DNA of 30,226 nt from Anaerolineae bacterium. GTDB lineage: Bacteria > Chloroflexota > Anaerolineae > 4572-78 > J111. The stretch covers positions 1-30,226 of the forward strand of contig JAGRBY010000018.1 in the NCBI GenBank assembly GCA_020433835.1, in the 5' to 3' direction. Positions 1 through 8,278 of this stretch are shown here, piece by piece. A program made the translations under genes and the position numbers. The first letter of the stretch is position 1; each line of letters starts with the position of its first letter. Below the pieces are notes generated by a model that saw only the letters and a list, made by a program, of their open reading frames with translations, had not been told where the DNA came from and did not search any database.

Positions 1-276
1 GTGCAGCAGCGTAAAATTGTGGATCATCTCCAGGCAAGCGGCCACCGGCAATGCATCGCGATGTTGGCCCGTCAATGCTTCAAAGACCAAAAGACATACG
101 GTTGGCCGGAGTGCTTTACCCTTTTCAGAGGCAATCGGCTCAAAATTTTGGTCAACCCAACCAAAATGATATTCGATTACACCCCGAATAAATGGTGGGG
201 TATCCGTAAGCGCATCCTGAATCGTCTGTTCAATATCGGGCAGGTATTGGGTGAGGATTTCTTTAATAGCAGCCAA
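1..276 (-). CDS. Polyprenyl (geranylgeranyl-type) diphosphate synthase, N-terminal part, cut by window edge
   Basis: The minus-strand frame running from a TTG at 276 to the window edge encodes 92 residues of a trans-isoprenyl diphosphate synthase. Such enzymes condense isopentenyl diphosphate with allylic diphosphates to make C15-C20 or longer prenyl chains for lipids, quinones or carotenoids. Visible family marks are GKALRP (substrate-binding Lys and Arg) and the helix EMIHNFTLLH, which in the family runs straight into the first DDxxD metal-binding motif; the window ends just before it. The start is fixed by AGGAG six bases upstream of the TTG and by an in-frame TAG at 286-288 overlapping that site. 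It lies beyond the frr terminator, so it probably has its own promoter. Chain length cannot be judged from this fragment. The open frame on the opposite strand here is a shadow. Confidence 0.88.
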   Translation of the reverse strand, partial: MAAIKEILTQYLPDIEQTIQDALTDTPPFIRGVIEYHFGWVDQNFEPIASEKGKALRPTVCLLVFEALTGQHRDALPVAACLEMIHNFTLLH

Positions 277-356
277 GCGGTTCTCCTATGATTTTTTTAA
301 TATTGTCATAGAGTTGTGAAGAACGCAAGTTGACCCCTTGTGTCTATGAGCACAAC

Positions 357-411
357 AAAAAACGTGAAATGTCATGGCTGTACAACGACAGCCTTCACAT
401 TTCACGTTTCG
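357..411 (-). terminator. Rho-independent terminator after frr
   Basis: A 13-bp perfect inverted repeat (360-372 with 397-409) encloses a second 6-bp stem (376-381 with 388-393) and a 6-nt loop. On the minus strand it is followed by six U residues (A run at 357-362). It lies about 20 nt beyond the frr stop and before the polyprenyl synthase start, so it should close the pyrH-frr transcript. Confidence 0.85.
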
Positions 412-431
412 AAAACAATAAAGTGAAAGCG

Positions 432-989
432 CTAGACTTCCATCAATTCCTTTTCTTTGGCGGCAGCGGTATCATCCACTTTTTTGATGAATTCATCGGT
501 TAATTTCTGTATCTCATCCCGGCCAACGTAAAAATCGTCTTCCGAAATCATCTTTTCTTTTTCAAAACTTTTCATATCTTCCAGGCCGCTGCGGCGTGTG
601 TTTCTAATCGATATTCGAGCGTCTTCGGCTCGCTTTGACACCGATTTGGAAAGGTCGCGCCGGCGCTGTTCGGTAAGGCGAGGAATTTGTAAGCGAATAA
701 TCTTGCCGTCGTTGTTTGGGTTTAAACCCAAATCCGATTGCATAATCGCGCGTTCGATTTCTTTCATGGCACCCGGATCGTAGGGACGGATGCTAATCAA
801 TTGCGGTTCAGGTACGCTGATAAGTGCTAATTCTTGAAGTTGGGTGGGTGTTCCATAATATTCTACTAAAAGCTTTTCAACCAGCCCGGTCGAGGCACGA
901 CCGGTTCTCATTGAGGCTAAATCGTGTTTGAGCGCCTCAACAGCCTTGTCCATCGCTTTTTTTGACTCATTCAAAATATCATCTATCAT
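432..989 (-). CDS. frr: Ribosome recycling factor
   Basis: This 185-residue protein matches ribosome recycling factor over its full normal length. With EF-G it splits the post-termination 70S complex so the subunits and mRNA can be reused. The N-terminal signature (KAVEALKHDLASMRTGRAS), the hinge region around YYGTPTQLQELA and the basic C-terminal helix bundle (RRDLSKSVSKRAEDAR) are all present. An AAGGAGG Shine-Dalgarno lies seven to eight bases before the ATG. The gene follows pyrH after 86 bp, the order usual in bacteria, and ends at a strong hairpin terminator. Downstream is a trans-prenyl synthase rather than the undecaprenyl diphosphate synthase often found after frr. Confidence 0.98.
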   Translation of the reverse strand: MIDDILNESKKAMDKAVEALKHDLASMRTGRASTGLVEKLLVEYYGTPTQLQELALISVPEPQLISIRPYDPGAMKEIERAIMQSDLGLNPNNDGKIIRLQIPRLTEQRRRDLSKSVSKRAEDARISIRNTRRSGLEDMKSFEKEKMISEDDFYVGRDEIQKLTDEFIKKVDDTAAAKEKELMEV

Positions 990-1075
990 CGTTTATTACC
1001 TCCTTTTTGATTCGCATCATCGATCTAGGAAACACTGCAATGTGTTTAGCAGCTTCATTGGGTTTTTATGCGGCT

Positions 1076-1792
1076 TTAATAGGTAATGAGTGTACCTGCG
1101 GTTTGACCCAAAATTGTATTTTTTAGGCTATCGGCCTGCCATAGATTTAGAACTACTATGGGCATCTCATTTTCCATACAGAGGGTTAAAGCCGTTCCGT
1201 CTAAAGCTCTCAAGCCCAAATTAAGGGCTTCAATGTAGCTGATAGTATCAAAACGTTTGGCATTGGGATCTTTCTTCGGATCAGAGTCGTAAACGCCATC
1301 TACTTTTGTTGCTTTGACCAACAACTCGGCGTCAATCTCCATAGCGCGAAGGGCAGCAGCAGTATCGGTGGTGAAGTAAGGGTTGCCGGTACCGGCCCCT
1401 AAAATCACCACGCGGCCTTTTTCAAGATGGCGAATGGCCCGGCCCCGAATGTAGGGTTCGGCCACAGCACGCATCTCTATTGCGGTTTGCACGCGGGGAT
1501 CGATACCGATTCTTTTCAGGGCATCGGCAAGCGCCAGCGCATTCATTACAGTGCCAAGCATCCCCATATGGTCTGCGGTAGTTCTATCCATACCGTGGTC
1601 CAAACCCGCTTTACCACGCCACAAATTTCCAGCTCCGATGACGATTGCGATCTCTACACCTAAATCATAAATCGATTTGACGGTTTTAGCCAGGTCTTCA
1701 GCAGAGTGAACATCAATTCCAAACTTGCCTTCCCCAGCCATAGCTTCTCCGCTGAGTTTCAGCAAAATACGGTTGTACTTTGGCAACGCCAT
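1076..1792 (-). CDS. pyrH: UMP kinase
   Basis: The product is bacterial UMP kinase of the amino-acid-kinase fold. It phosphorylates UMP to UDP with ATP in pyrimidine nucleotide synthesis. Visible marks are [10 protein letters not shown] at the N terminus (phosphate-binding Lys and Gly), [11 protein letters not shown], the [17 protein letters not shown] nucleotide-binding stretch and [15 protein letters not shown] place the start at the ATG at 1792 (238 aa), not at the in-frame TTG at 1804, because the GGAG ribosome-binding site lies inside the longer form's first codons, eight bases before the ATG. It is probably co-transcribed with frr and lies just below the terminator that ends rpsB-tsf. 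I found no convincing promoter in the short gap above it. Confidence 0.97.
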   Translation of the reverse strand: MALPKYNRILLKLSGEAMAGEGKFGIDVHSAEDLAKTVKSIYDLGVEIAIVIGAGNLWRGKAGLDHGMDRTTADHMGMLGTVMNALALADALKRIGIDPRVQTAIEMRAVAEPYIRGRAIRHLEKGRVVILGAGTGNPYFTTDTAAALRAMEIDAELLVKATKVDGVYDSDPKKDPNAKRFDTISYIEALNLGLRALDGTALTLCMENEMPIVVLNLWQADSLKNTILGQTAGTLITY

Positions 1793-1831
1793 AAACTTCT
1801 CCAAATTGTATAACAGGTTTTATACAGAGTT

Positions 1832-1870
1832 AAAAAAAGCCGGAACAGGTGAATTGTTCCGGCTTTTTTT
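1832..1870 (-). terminator. Strong hairpin terminator after tsf
   Basis: The arms 1833-1847 and 1855-1870 form a perfect stem with the core AGCCGGAACA/TGTTCCGGCT around a 7-nt loop. A-runs and T-runs on the two sides make it a terminator by sequence on either strand. It begins six bases past the tsf stop and so ends the rpsB-tsf transcript. Some read-through into pyrH-frr is likely, because no good pyrH promoter is seen. Confidence 0.9.
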
Positions 1871-1875
1871 ATTGA

Positions 1876-2751
1876 CTATTCGACACCAAGTTCAAACCTG
1901 GCAAAATGTCGTATCTGTATATCTGATCCAAGCGACTTACTGGTTTGTCCAACCAATTTAGCAATCGTTACATCGTTATCTTTAACAAAAGGTTGGTTAA
2001 CAAGGGTAATTTCACTAAGCCATTTTTTCAGTTTGCCCTCTACAATACGTTCTTTAATATTTTCGGGCTTTTTGTCTTCGGCAATCTGGGCCAGGTAGAT
2101 AGCTTTTTCGGATTCAACGGCTTCGGCGGGAACACCGCTTTCGTCTAAATAACGAGGTGATGCAGCCGCAATATGCAAAGCCAGATCATGCACAAGCTCA
2201 ACAAATGTACTGTTATCTGGAGAGCCACCACTCACTTCAACCAGTACACCAACACGACCACCAATATGAATATAGCTATCCACAATACCATCGCTCTGTA
2301 GATCAAAACGGACAGCGTTGCGAATAATGGTATTTTCACCGAGTTTAGCGATGATTTCGGTTAACTGCTCTGACACTGTATTCGCTGAATTGTCGATATA
2401 GGGAGCAGCCAACAATGCCTCAACAGTGTTGAGGTTGGGTTGAGCAAATAATTGGCGCACCAAACTATCAACAAAATTTTGGAAATCTTCGGTTCGGGCC
2501 ACAAAGTCGGTTTCGCAGTTTACCTCAACCATAACCCCAACTTTGCCATCATCGCTCACCTGAGCGCTTACTAAACCTTCGTTGGCTTCACGGCTAGCTT
2601 TTTTCGAAGCAGCAGCCAAGCCTTTTTTCCGCAGCATCTCGACAGCTTCATCAATGTTGCCATCGGTTTCTTGCAAAACTTTTTTACAATCTAAAATACC
2701 GGCTCCGGTAATTTCCCTAAGGTGTTTAATATCTGCAGTTGTAACTGACAC
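1876..2751 (-). CDS. tsf: Translation elongation factor Ts
   Basis: EF-Ts is the guanine nucleotide exchange factor that regenerates EF-Tu-GTP. The 291-residue protein has the N-terminal UBA-like domain (TADIKHLREITGAGILDCKKVL), the family signature CETDFVAR and the two dimerisation-type core repeats, at normal length. The start is a GTG with GGAGGA close before it. The gene follows rpsB by 49 bp, the near-universal bacterial order, and is closed by the hairpin at 1832-1870. Nothing unusual is visible in the sequence. Confidence 0.98.
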   Translation of the reverse strand: MSVTTADIKHLREITGAGILDCKKVLQETDGNIDEAVEMLRKKGLAAASKKASREANEGLVSAQVSDDGKVGVMVEVNCETDFVARTEDFQNFVDSLVRQLFAQPNLNTVEALLAAPYIDNSANTVSEQLTEIIAKLGENTIIRNAVRFDLQSDGIVDSYIHIGGRVGVLVEVSGGSPDNSTFVELVHDLALHIAAASPRYLDESGVPAEAVESEKAIYLAQIAEDKKPENIKERIVEGKLKKWLSEITLVNQPFVKDNDVTIAKLVGQTSKSLGSDIQIRHFARFELGVE

Positions 2752-2800
2752 GATTCCTCCAAATTTATCACGTCACAGAATTATTTATTCTATTCGGGAT

Positions 2801-3790
2801 TTATGCTTTTTCTGTCGCTTCTTCGACCACTTCTTGCGAACTATCTTCCTCAGAGTCGGCTTCTACTGAAGGCTCGGCAGCGTCATCGCTATCGTCAGTC
2901 GCTTCATCCAATACTGCCTCAATGGGCTCATCATTGTCATCGTCATCTTCGTCAACAAAGATATCAATGTCAACATCGACATCATCATCGGCTTGTTCTG
3001 CCTGAATTTTAGCCAGTGTGCTGGGGCCGAGGTAACGCTCCATAACTTCTTCTTCCTCTAAACCGGCCACTTCATCTTCTTCAGCACGTACACTACTTAA
3101 AATAGCTTGACCTTCTAAAGCGGCACTGGCAATTGTAGAATTCATCAGTTTCAGCGCACGGATGGCGTCATCATTGCTGGGGATAATATAATCAATAGGA
3201 TCAGGATCACAGTTGGTATCAACCATCGCAATAATGGGAATACCCAGAATATTGGCTTCTTTGACGGCAATGGCATCGCGCCGAACATCAACAACAAAAA
3301 GTAAGTTGGGCAAACGGCGCATTTCTTTTAAGCCGCCCAACCGGTGATTGAGCCGGGCAATTTCGCGCTCACGCATAAGCGCTTCTTTTTTGGTTAAACG
3401 CGCAAATTCACCGCGAGACTGCTGGCGTTCAATTTCCAACATATAATCTATCCGCTGGCGAATGGTGCGCCAGTTAGTAAGCGTACCACCCAACCAACGT
3501 TGGTTAACATAGGGCATTCCGCAGCGACTGGATTCTTGTGCGATACTTTCCTGGGCTTGCTTTTTGGTACCAACAAACAAAACCACTCCACCTGACGAAA
3601 CGGTGTTTTTGACCAATTCGTAAGCATCATCTAAGCGTTTTATGGTTTGTTGGAGATCGATAATATGAATCCCATTGCGTTCGGTGAAGATATAAGGCTT
3701 CATCTTGGGATTCCAGCGGCGGGTTCGGTGACCAAAGTGAACCCCCGCCTCTAGCAAAGACTTCATTGAAACAACTTGATCTAAAGACAT
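2801..3790 (-). CDS. rpsB: 30S ribosomal protein S2 with long acidic C-terminal tail
   Basis: Residues 1 to about 230 are ordinary ribosomal protein S2: [27 protein letters not shown] at the start, then [19 protein letters not shown] and [15 protein letters not shown]2 sits on the back of the small subunit and is needed for initiation on leadered mRNAs. After the core, roughly 90 further residues are almost entirely Asp, Glu, Ser, Ala and Val, with no predicted fold. Total length is 329 residues against about 230-260 in most bacteria. The ATG has a GGAGG ten bases upstream. A near-consensus promoter at 3969-3997 gives a leader of roughly 170 nt containing a hairpin. Elongated acidic S2 tails occur in some lineages, so this need not be recent. 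Confidence 0.96.
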   Translation of the reverse strand: MSLDQVVSMKSLLEAGVHFGHRTRRWNPKMKPYIFTERNGIHIIDLQQTIKRLDDAYELVKNTVSSGGVVLFVGTKKQAQESIAQESSRCGMPYVNQRWLGGTLTNWRTIRQRIDYMLEIERQQSRGEFARLTKKEALMREREIARLNHRLGGLKEMRRLPNLLFVVDVRRDAIAVKEANILGIPIIAMVDTNCDPDPIDYIIPSNDDAIRALKLMNSTIASAALEGQAILSSVRAEEDEVAGLEEEEVMERYLGPSTLAKIQAEQADDDVDVDIDIFVDEDDDDNDEPIEAVLDEATDDSDDAAEPSVEADSEEDSSQEVVEEATEKA

Positions 3791-3862
3791 TTATAATTTA
3801 CCTCCGTTTTAATTAAGTTCCTCCGCCCCTGTTGACATTCGGGAACCTTTAAGGAGTGTCAG

Positions 3863-3894
3863 GAACAGCTTATGGGGCTTTCCCAATGCTGTTC
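3863..3894 (-). promoter_or_regulatory. Hairpin in the rpsB 5' leader
   Basis: Inside the rpsB leader, GAACAGC (3863-3869) pairs perfectly with GCTGTTC (3888-3894), and an inner 4-bp stem (3873-3876 with 3882-3885) closes a 5-nt loop. It has no U-run, so it is not a simple terminator. Ribosomal protein S2 operons in other phyla are autoregulated through leader structures. A similar role here is only a suggestion. Confidence 0.45.
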
Positions 3895-3968
3895 TTCTTA
3901 CTCAAAAAAGGCACGGCCCGTTTGTATTGTAAAAGAGCGTGTGAGATTGAGTAAAACTACAAGCGGAC

Positions 3969-3997
3969 AGTATAACAGATCTGAACAAAATAAGCAA
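3969..3997 (-). promoter_or_regulatory. Promoter of rpsB-tsf
   Basis: On the minus strand TTGCTT (3992-3997) and TATACT (3969-3974) are separated by exactly 17 nt, a good housekeeping-sigma promoter. Transcription should start about 170 nt before the rpsB ATG. Confidence 0.75.
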
Positions 3998-4116
3998 GGG
4001 CCCAAAAAAATACATCATCTCAATTCGTAAAACTATCTAAGGAGAAAGCAGAAGAACTATAGCCAATTTCTTTGCTTGTCATAACACAAAGATATAGGGG
4101 GCAAAAAAAAAGAAGT

Positions 4117-4145
4117 TTGGCAAACATTATTTTCGTGTGTATAAT
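4117..4145 (+). promoter_or_regulatory. Promoter of dnaG
   Basis: TTGGCA (4117-4122) and a perfect TATAAT (4140-4145) are separated by 17 nt. The expected transcript starts around 4152, about 55 nt before the dnaG ATG. Confidence 0.85.
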
Positions 4146-4208
4146 GACATGGTACATACGGTTAGAGACAAAAAAAAGCCACAAGGATAAGGGAGTGCTC
4201 TAACGGGT

Positions 4209-6170
4209 ATGAGCATAGCTGACGAAATTAAAGATAAACTTGATATTGTCGATTTTGTCTCAAATACCGTTAGTCTAAAAAAAACAGGAAAAAACTATAC
4301 CGGTTTTTGTCCCTTCCATCAAAATACAAAGACTCCATCGTTTGTTGTTTTTCCCGATACTCAAACATGGCGTTGCTTTGGTGCTTGCGCTGACGGCGGT
4401 GACATTTTTAGCTTTGTTATGAAGCAAGAGGGCTATGAATTCAAAGAAGCTCTCCAAGCACTAGCCCAACAAGCCGGCATTTCCCTTACAACAGTGGGGG
4501 CAAATGATGATGATCAAGATAAGCACCGCCAGAAACTACTTGAACTAACCGCTGCCGCTGCAGTGTATTACCATCATCTATTGACAAACTCGCCTGCCGG
4601 CGCATTCGCAAGAAATTATCTGGCCCAGCGTGAATTTACGGCGGAAACAATTGCCACCTTCCAACTTGGTTTTGCGCTCAACGAATGGGATGGACTAAAA
4701 AATCATTTTGTACAAAGAGGATATAGTCCAGATGAACTGCTGGCCACGGGTTTAATTGTTGAAAGAGATGACGGCTCGCCCGGTTATGACCGGTTTCGAG
4801 ACCGATTAATGATCCCCATTCGAGACTCGCAAGGACGGGTTATTGGATTTGGGGCACGCGCTTTGCAAGCTGATCAGGTTCCGAAATATCTCAACTCACC
4901 TCAAACTGTCTTATTTGATAAAAGTAATACCTTATACGGATTAGACCTGGCTCGTAAACACATTCGAGATGCCGATCAGGCAGTTGTGGTTGAGGGCTAC
5001 ATGGATGTTATCCAGGCCTATCAACGCAGCGCAAGAAATGTTGTTGCTCAAATGGGCACGGCTCTTACTGAGCAGCAGCTAAAAATATTAAAGCGTACGA
5101 CCAGCAATTTTGTTTTGGCTCTCGATGCCGATACGGCCGGTAACGCGGCTACTTTACGGGGTCTCAATCTAGCCCGCGAAACTTTAGATCGGGAAAACGT
5201 GCCCGTTCCAACAGCCTGGGGTCTTATCCGCTATGAGGAACGTTTGAATGCGGATATCCGAATTGCATCGTTACCGCCGGGTCGAGACCCTGACGATATT
5301 CTACGGGAAGGGCTTGATGCCTGGCAAAAGGTTATCGATGGAGCCTTACCGGTTGTTGATTTCTATTTTCAAACGGTTACAGTCGATCTCGATTTAAGTA
5401 GTGCCAAAGGCAAGAGTATTGCCGTTCAAAAGTTAATACCGGTTCTGCGCGACCTTGGCAACAACGTTGAGCAAGAACATTATGTGCAAAAGTTAGCCCG
5501 TCTCATCCATATCGATGAGCGAACGTTGATGGCCGAACTGCGGAGCAGCCGCAAACCCGACAAAAAACGTCGGCAGTCGCCGCAGCCATCAACACCTGAC
5601 TTATCAAAAATTCAAGAAAAGGTTGTATCTAAACCGGCCTTTCAACCAACTAGCACCAGTCTGGAAGCGTACTGTTTGAGTCTCATTTTGGCCCATCCGT
5701 TTGCATTCGCTATGTCGAGCGATACTTTAGAACAGCAACAGATTAAGGCCTTGAATACTAATGATTTTAGACGAGGCGATTACAAAGAAATCTTCAAATC
5801 ATTGCAACTGTGGACGGCAGCCGAAACACCACGTATCGAAACACTGACCGAAATGGTGGGCGAAACGTTAGAAGGCCAATTGGCCAATCTAGCTGCTTTA
5901 TGGCATCGCCAGCCCCCGGCACCGGCTGAAACCGCTTTTCGAGACCTGAGCATTGCTATTTTACGACTTCGGCTGCAAAATGTAATTCAAGAGGTAGAAG
6001 AATTGCAGTTTCTACTGCGTGAGGCCGAAGACAACAAACAACCGGAAGAAGCGCGTCGTTACCGAGAAATGATTGCAGCGTGCAGCGAGCATAAACATCG
6101 ACTGCACAACGTGAGCGATGCTCTCTCACTCACCGGTAAGCGTCGGGCTGAGGCTAAAGCATCCATGTGA
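4209..6170 (+). CDS. dnaG: DNA primase
   Basis: DnaG lays the RNA primers for replication and is recruited by the replicative helicase. Domains in order: a CHC2 zinc domain (Cys34, His37, Cys56, Cys60; here the last pair is CFGAC, a CxxxC, rather than the commoner CFGC), an N-terminal catalytic domain, a TOPRIM domain with EGYMDV (Glu about 262) and DADTAG (Asp306, Asp308), then LPPGRDPDDIL. A low-complexity linker around residue 455-490 leads to a C-terminal helicase-binding region rich in Glu and Leu. Length (653 aa) is normal to slightly long. A near-perfect promoter lies upstream. The only Shine-Dalgarno-like GGGAG is rather far (about 13 nt) from the ATG, so the start is likely but not certain. 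rpoD follows, as in the classic macromolecular synthesis arrangement, but with rpsB in place of rpsU upstream and divergent. Confidence 0.97.
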   Translation: MSIADEIKDKLDIVDFVSNTVSLKKTGKNYTGFCPFHQNTKTPSFVVFPDTQTWRCFGACADGGDIFSFVMKQEGYEFKEALQALAQQAGISLTTVGANDDDQDKHRQKLLELTAAAAVYYHHLLTNSPAGAFARNYLAQREFTAETIATFQLGFALNEWDGLKNHFVQRGYSPDELLATGLIVERDDGSPGYDRFRDRLMIPIRDSQGRVIGFGARALQADQVPKYLNSPQTVLFDKSNTLYGLDLARKHIRDADQAVVVEGYMDVIQAYQRSARNVVAQMGTALTEQQLKILKRTTSNFVLALDADTAGNAATLRGLNLARETLDRENVPVPTAWGLIRYEERLNADIRIASLPPGRDPDDILREGLDAWQKVIDGALPVVDFYFQTVTVDLDLSSAKGKSIAVQKLIPVLRDLGNNVEQEHYVQKLARLIHIDERTLMAELRSSRKPDKKRRQSPQPSTPDLSKIQEKVVSKPAFQPTSTSLEAYCLSLILAHPFAFAMSSDTLEQQQIKALNTNDFRRGDYKEIFKSLQLWTAAETPRIETLTEMVGETLEGQLANLAALWHRQPPAPAETAFRDLSIAILRLRLQNVIQEVEELQFLLREAEDNKQPEEARRYREMIAACSEHKHRLHNVSDALSLTGKRRAEAKASM

Positions 6171-6271
6171 TATATTTGTTCGCACATAAAAAACCTTTGT
6201 CTATCCGAAAAAGCGATGCGTTTTACAAGCACATCAAAATGTTACAATAATAAGAACTAACTCTGAACTAT

Positions 6272-6299
6272 TTGACTAATTTTGTAGATAGAGTAAAAC
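6272..6299 (+). promoter_or_regulatory. Possible rpoD promoter
   Basis: In the 183-bp gap between dnaG and rpoD, TTGACT (6272-6277) is followed 16 nt later by the weak -10 candidate TAAAAC (6294-6299). The gap has no terminator, so read-through from dnaG is equally possible. Confidence 0.3.
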
Positions 6300-6353
6300 A
6301 AACACATCCATAGTTAAAGTTGATTATAGTGATTAGACCCGTGGAGATCGTTA

Positions 6354-7733
6354 GTGGCACCAAGCAAGCGAACTTCTAATAAGAAAAAAGCTCAAAAGAA
6401 TACGAATAAAGTTCAAACAAATGGGAAAGCAACAGAAGGGCTAACGCAAGAAGAGGCTCTGGAAATTCTGTTGGAAAAAGGGAAAAAACAAAAAACCCTT
6501 ACCCAAAATGATATTTTAAACATCTTGCCTGATGGTGGGTTAGATATTGAAGCTACCGATGCTATCATTCAACAGCTCGTTGATAACGGTATAGAAGTTT
6601 TAGAAGAACCGGATGCCGATACCGAAGCGCTGGCTGATGTTGATGAGCCTGATGATGCCCAGCTCAAAGAGGTTGAAGAAGAACTTGACGATGAAGAGTT
6701 TTCGTCAGCCGGGGTGTTAGAAATAAGCTCGGTAGAATTAACCAATGACCCCGTTCGCATGTATTTGCGCGAAATTGGACAGGTTAATCTCCTTACAGCA
6801 GCGGATGAAGTATCGCTGGCTAAGCGAATTCAACGCGGTATGGACGCTCGCGACAAGCTTGAAATCGAAGAAAACCTTAGCGATGACGAACTGGCGGAAC
6901 TCAAAAAACAAGATATCGACGGCAGAATTGCTAAGCGCTGTCTGGCCGAAGCCAACCTGCGCTTGGTTGTCAGCGTAGCCAAACGGTACATTGGTCGCGG
7001 CATGAATTTCCTCGATTTAATTCAAGAAGGCAATATCGGGTTGCTCAGAGCCGTAGAAAAGTTTGATCACCATCGTGGCTACAAATTCTCCACCTACGCT
7101 ACGTGGTGGATCCGCCAGGCCATTAGCCGGGCCATCGCCGACCAGGCTCGCACAATTCGTATCCCGGTGCATATGGTTGAAACCATCAATAAACTGGCCC
7201 GCGTTCAACGTCGTCTTCTACAAGAGTTAGGCCGAGACCCCGGCGCAAAAGAGATCGCGTTAGAGATGGATATGCTAAGCGAGGAAGATCTTGACGCCAT
7301 TCAGTTGTCTGAAAGGAATAAGACTCCGCTTGATCCGGCCATAGAACGCCGCTGGCGGCGCTGTGCAACGAAAGTTCGCCGAATAATGCGTATCGCTCAA
7401 GAGCCTATGTCGCTTGAGACACCGATTGGTACGGAAGAAAACAGTTATCTGGGCGACTTTATTGAAGACGAAACCGTCACCGGCCCGGTCGATGCCGCCT
7501 CAAAGCAACTTCTCAAAGAGCAACTGCATGAAATTCTCTCGCAACTGAGCGATCGGGAACGCAAAGTGCTGGAAATGCGCTTCGGCCTAAATGACGGTCA
7601 AGGCCGCACTTTAGAAGAAGTAGGCAGCGAATTTGGCGTCACCCGCGAACGTATTCGCCAAATCGAAGCCAAAGCCTTGCGTAAACTGCGCCATCCCATC
7701 CGCAGCCGTAAATTGAGAGATTATCTCGGCTAA
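6354..7733 (+). CDS. rpoD: Primary RNA polymerase sigma factor (sigma-70/SigA)
   Basis: This 459-residue protein is the housekeeping sigma factor, which directs RNA polymerase to -10/-35 promoters. After a Lys-rich N terminus and a region 1.1-like, very acidic stretch (residues about 80-120) come region 1.2 ([16 protein letters not shown]), region 2 ([34 protein letters not shown], melting and -10 recognition), region 3, and region 4 ([20 protein letters not shown] helix-turn-helix for -35). Between regions 3.0 and 3.2 there is an extra stretch of about 25 residues (around [15 protein letters not shown]) before the conserved [14 protein letters not shown]. The start is a GTG with GGAG seven bases upstream. 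The many consensus-like promoters in this window fit its recognition helices. Confidence 0.97.
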   Translation: MAPSKRTSNKKKAQKNTNKVQTNGKATEGLTQEEALEILLEKGKKQKTLTQNDILNILPDGGLDIEATDAIIQQLVDNGIEVLEEPDADTEALADVDEPDDAQLKEVEEELDDEEFSSAGVLEISSVELTNDPVRMYLREIGQVNLLTAADEVSLAKRIQRGMDARDKLEIEENLSDDELAELKKQDIDGRIAKRCLAEANLRLVVSVAKRYIGRGMNFLDLIQEGNIGLLRAVEKFDHHRGYKFSTYATWWIRQAISRAIADQARTIRIPVHMVETINKLARVQRRLLQELGRDPGAKEIALEMDMLSEEDLDAIQLSERNKTPLDPAIERRWRRCATKVRRIMRIAQEPMSLETPIGTEENSYLGDFIEDETVTGPVDAASKQLLKEQLHEILSQLSDRERKVLEMRFGLNDGQGRTLEEVGSEFGVTRERIRQIEAKALRKLRHPIRSRKLRDYLG

Positions 7734-7734
7734 T

Positions 7735-7762
7735 TTGACGAAAGCTTCAAAGCGACTATAAT
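7735..7762 (+). promoter_or_regulatory. Promoter of tRNA-Asn
   Basis: TTGACG (7735-7740) and a perfect TATAAT (7757-7762) with a 16-nt spacer start two bases after the rpoD stop codon and lie 28 bp before the mature tRNA. Confidence 0.85.
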
Positions 7763-7790
7763 TGAATTTTGTTAACTGCATTGTAAATAA

Positions 7791-7862
7791 TCCTCGGTAG
7801 CTCAACGGCAGAGCGGGCGGCTGTTAACCGCTAGGTTGTAAGTTCGAATCTTACCCGAGGAG
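7791..7862 (+). tRNA. tRNA-Asn (anticodon GUU)
   Basis: A complete cloverleaf can be drawn. The acceptor TCCTCGG pairs with CCGAGGA, followed by discriminator G; the D arm is AGCTCAACGGCAGAGC; the anticodon stem GGCGG/CCGCT has loop CTGTTAA carrying GTT; and the T arm is GTAAG-TTCGAAT-CTTAC. The 3' CCA is not encoded. It has its own promoter and terminator, so it is a one-gene unit behind rpoD. Confidence 0.97.
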
Positions 7863-7865
7863 CAC

Positions 7866-7898
7866 AACCGTCGGTTTTTTTGAGACCGGCGGTTTTTT
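7866..7898 (+). terminator. Terminator of tRNA-Asn
   Basis: A 10-bp stem (7866-7875 with 7885-7894, one G-U pair) is followed by a T-run to 7898, starting four bases past the tRNA 3' end. Confidence 0.9.
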
Positions 7899-7912
7899 AT
7901 TGGAACAGACAT

Positions 7913-7940
7913 TTGGACTGATCACAGTTTATGCTACAAT
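7913..7940 (+). promoter_or_regulatory. Promoter of the 78-aa protein gene
   Basis: TTGGAC (7913-7918) and TACAAT (7935-7940) with a 16-nt spacer lie 38 bp before the start codon at 7979. The site comes just after the tRNA terminator and may also serve the site-2 protease gene downstream. Confidence 0.7.
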
Positions 7941-7978
7941 AAGGTCATAATCCATCAAGAACAGGGAGATGTGCTTAG

Positions 7979-8215
7979 ATGAACAGAGAAGATACACTGG
8001 AATGGATCGACCTTATCCTCGGCTCGCTGGATAACTCGGAAATGATGGCGATTATCAACGAGAGTCAGGGGCAGTTTGGCGGTGAGTTTTTTGAAACGAT
8101 TGACAGTGAGATGGAGCGTTACAAAGCCGAGAACGACCCTCAAACGGCTAACCGCCTCAACAAAATTGCCAGAGCAATTGCCAGCGTTAAACAAAATCGA
8201 ACTGAAAATTTGTAA
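7979..8215 (+). CDS. Small acidic protein of unknown function (78 aa)
   Basis: I do not recognise this family. The 78-residue product is soluble, without signal peptide or membrane segment. It looks mostly helical, with an acidic N-terminal half (NREDTLEWIDLILGSLDN) and a more basic C-terminal helix (NRLNKIARAIASVKQNR). It is called as real because a good promoter and a GGGAG about ten bases before the ATG precede it, the codon usage resembles the neighbours, and the reverse-strand frame has no comparable signals. It stands 63 bp before the M50 protease gene on the same strand and may be co-transcribed with it. No function can be assigned from the sequence. Confidence 0.72.
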   Translation: MNREDTLEWIDLILGSLDNSEMMAIINESQGQFGGEFFETIDSEMERYKAENDPQTANRLNKIARAIASVKQNRTENL

Positions 8216-8278
8216 GTGAATGTTAACATTTAAAGGGACATATCCCCGACCCAAACTCCATACATTACAGGACAATCC

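Larger units (their letters stand above)
3791..4208. other. Divergent intergenic region between rpsB and dnaG
   Basis: This 418-bp gene-free stretch carries two back-to-back promoters about 120 bp apart, one for rpsB (minus) and one for dnaG (plus), together with the rpsB leader hairpin. The segment between the promoters (about 4000-4115) is A-rich. I see no open frame with family likeness and no RNA gene in it. Confidence 0.7.

Noticed and set aside
1..291. Plus-strand open frame of 96 codons at the left edge
   Set aside because: The opposite strand encodes the prenyl synthase motifs with a Shine-Dalgarno; this frame has no family likeness.
1793..1804. Longer pyrH start at the TTG at 1804
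   Set aside because: The ribosome-binding site GGAG would lie inside the coding part; the ATG at 1792 is well placed behind it.
7955..8275. Minus-strand open frame of 106 codons over the small 78-aa gene
   Set aside because: The plus-strand frame has the promoter and ribosome-binding site; this one has neither.
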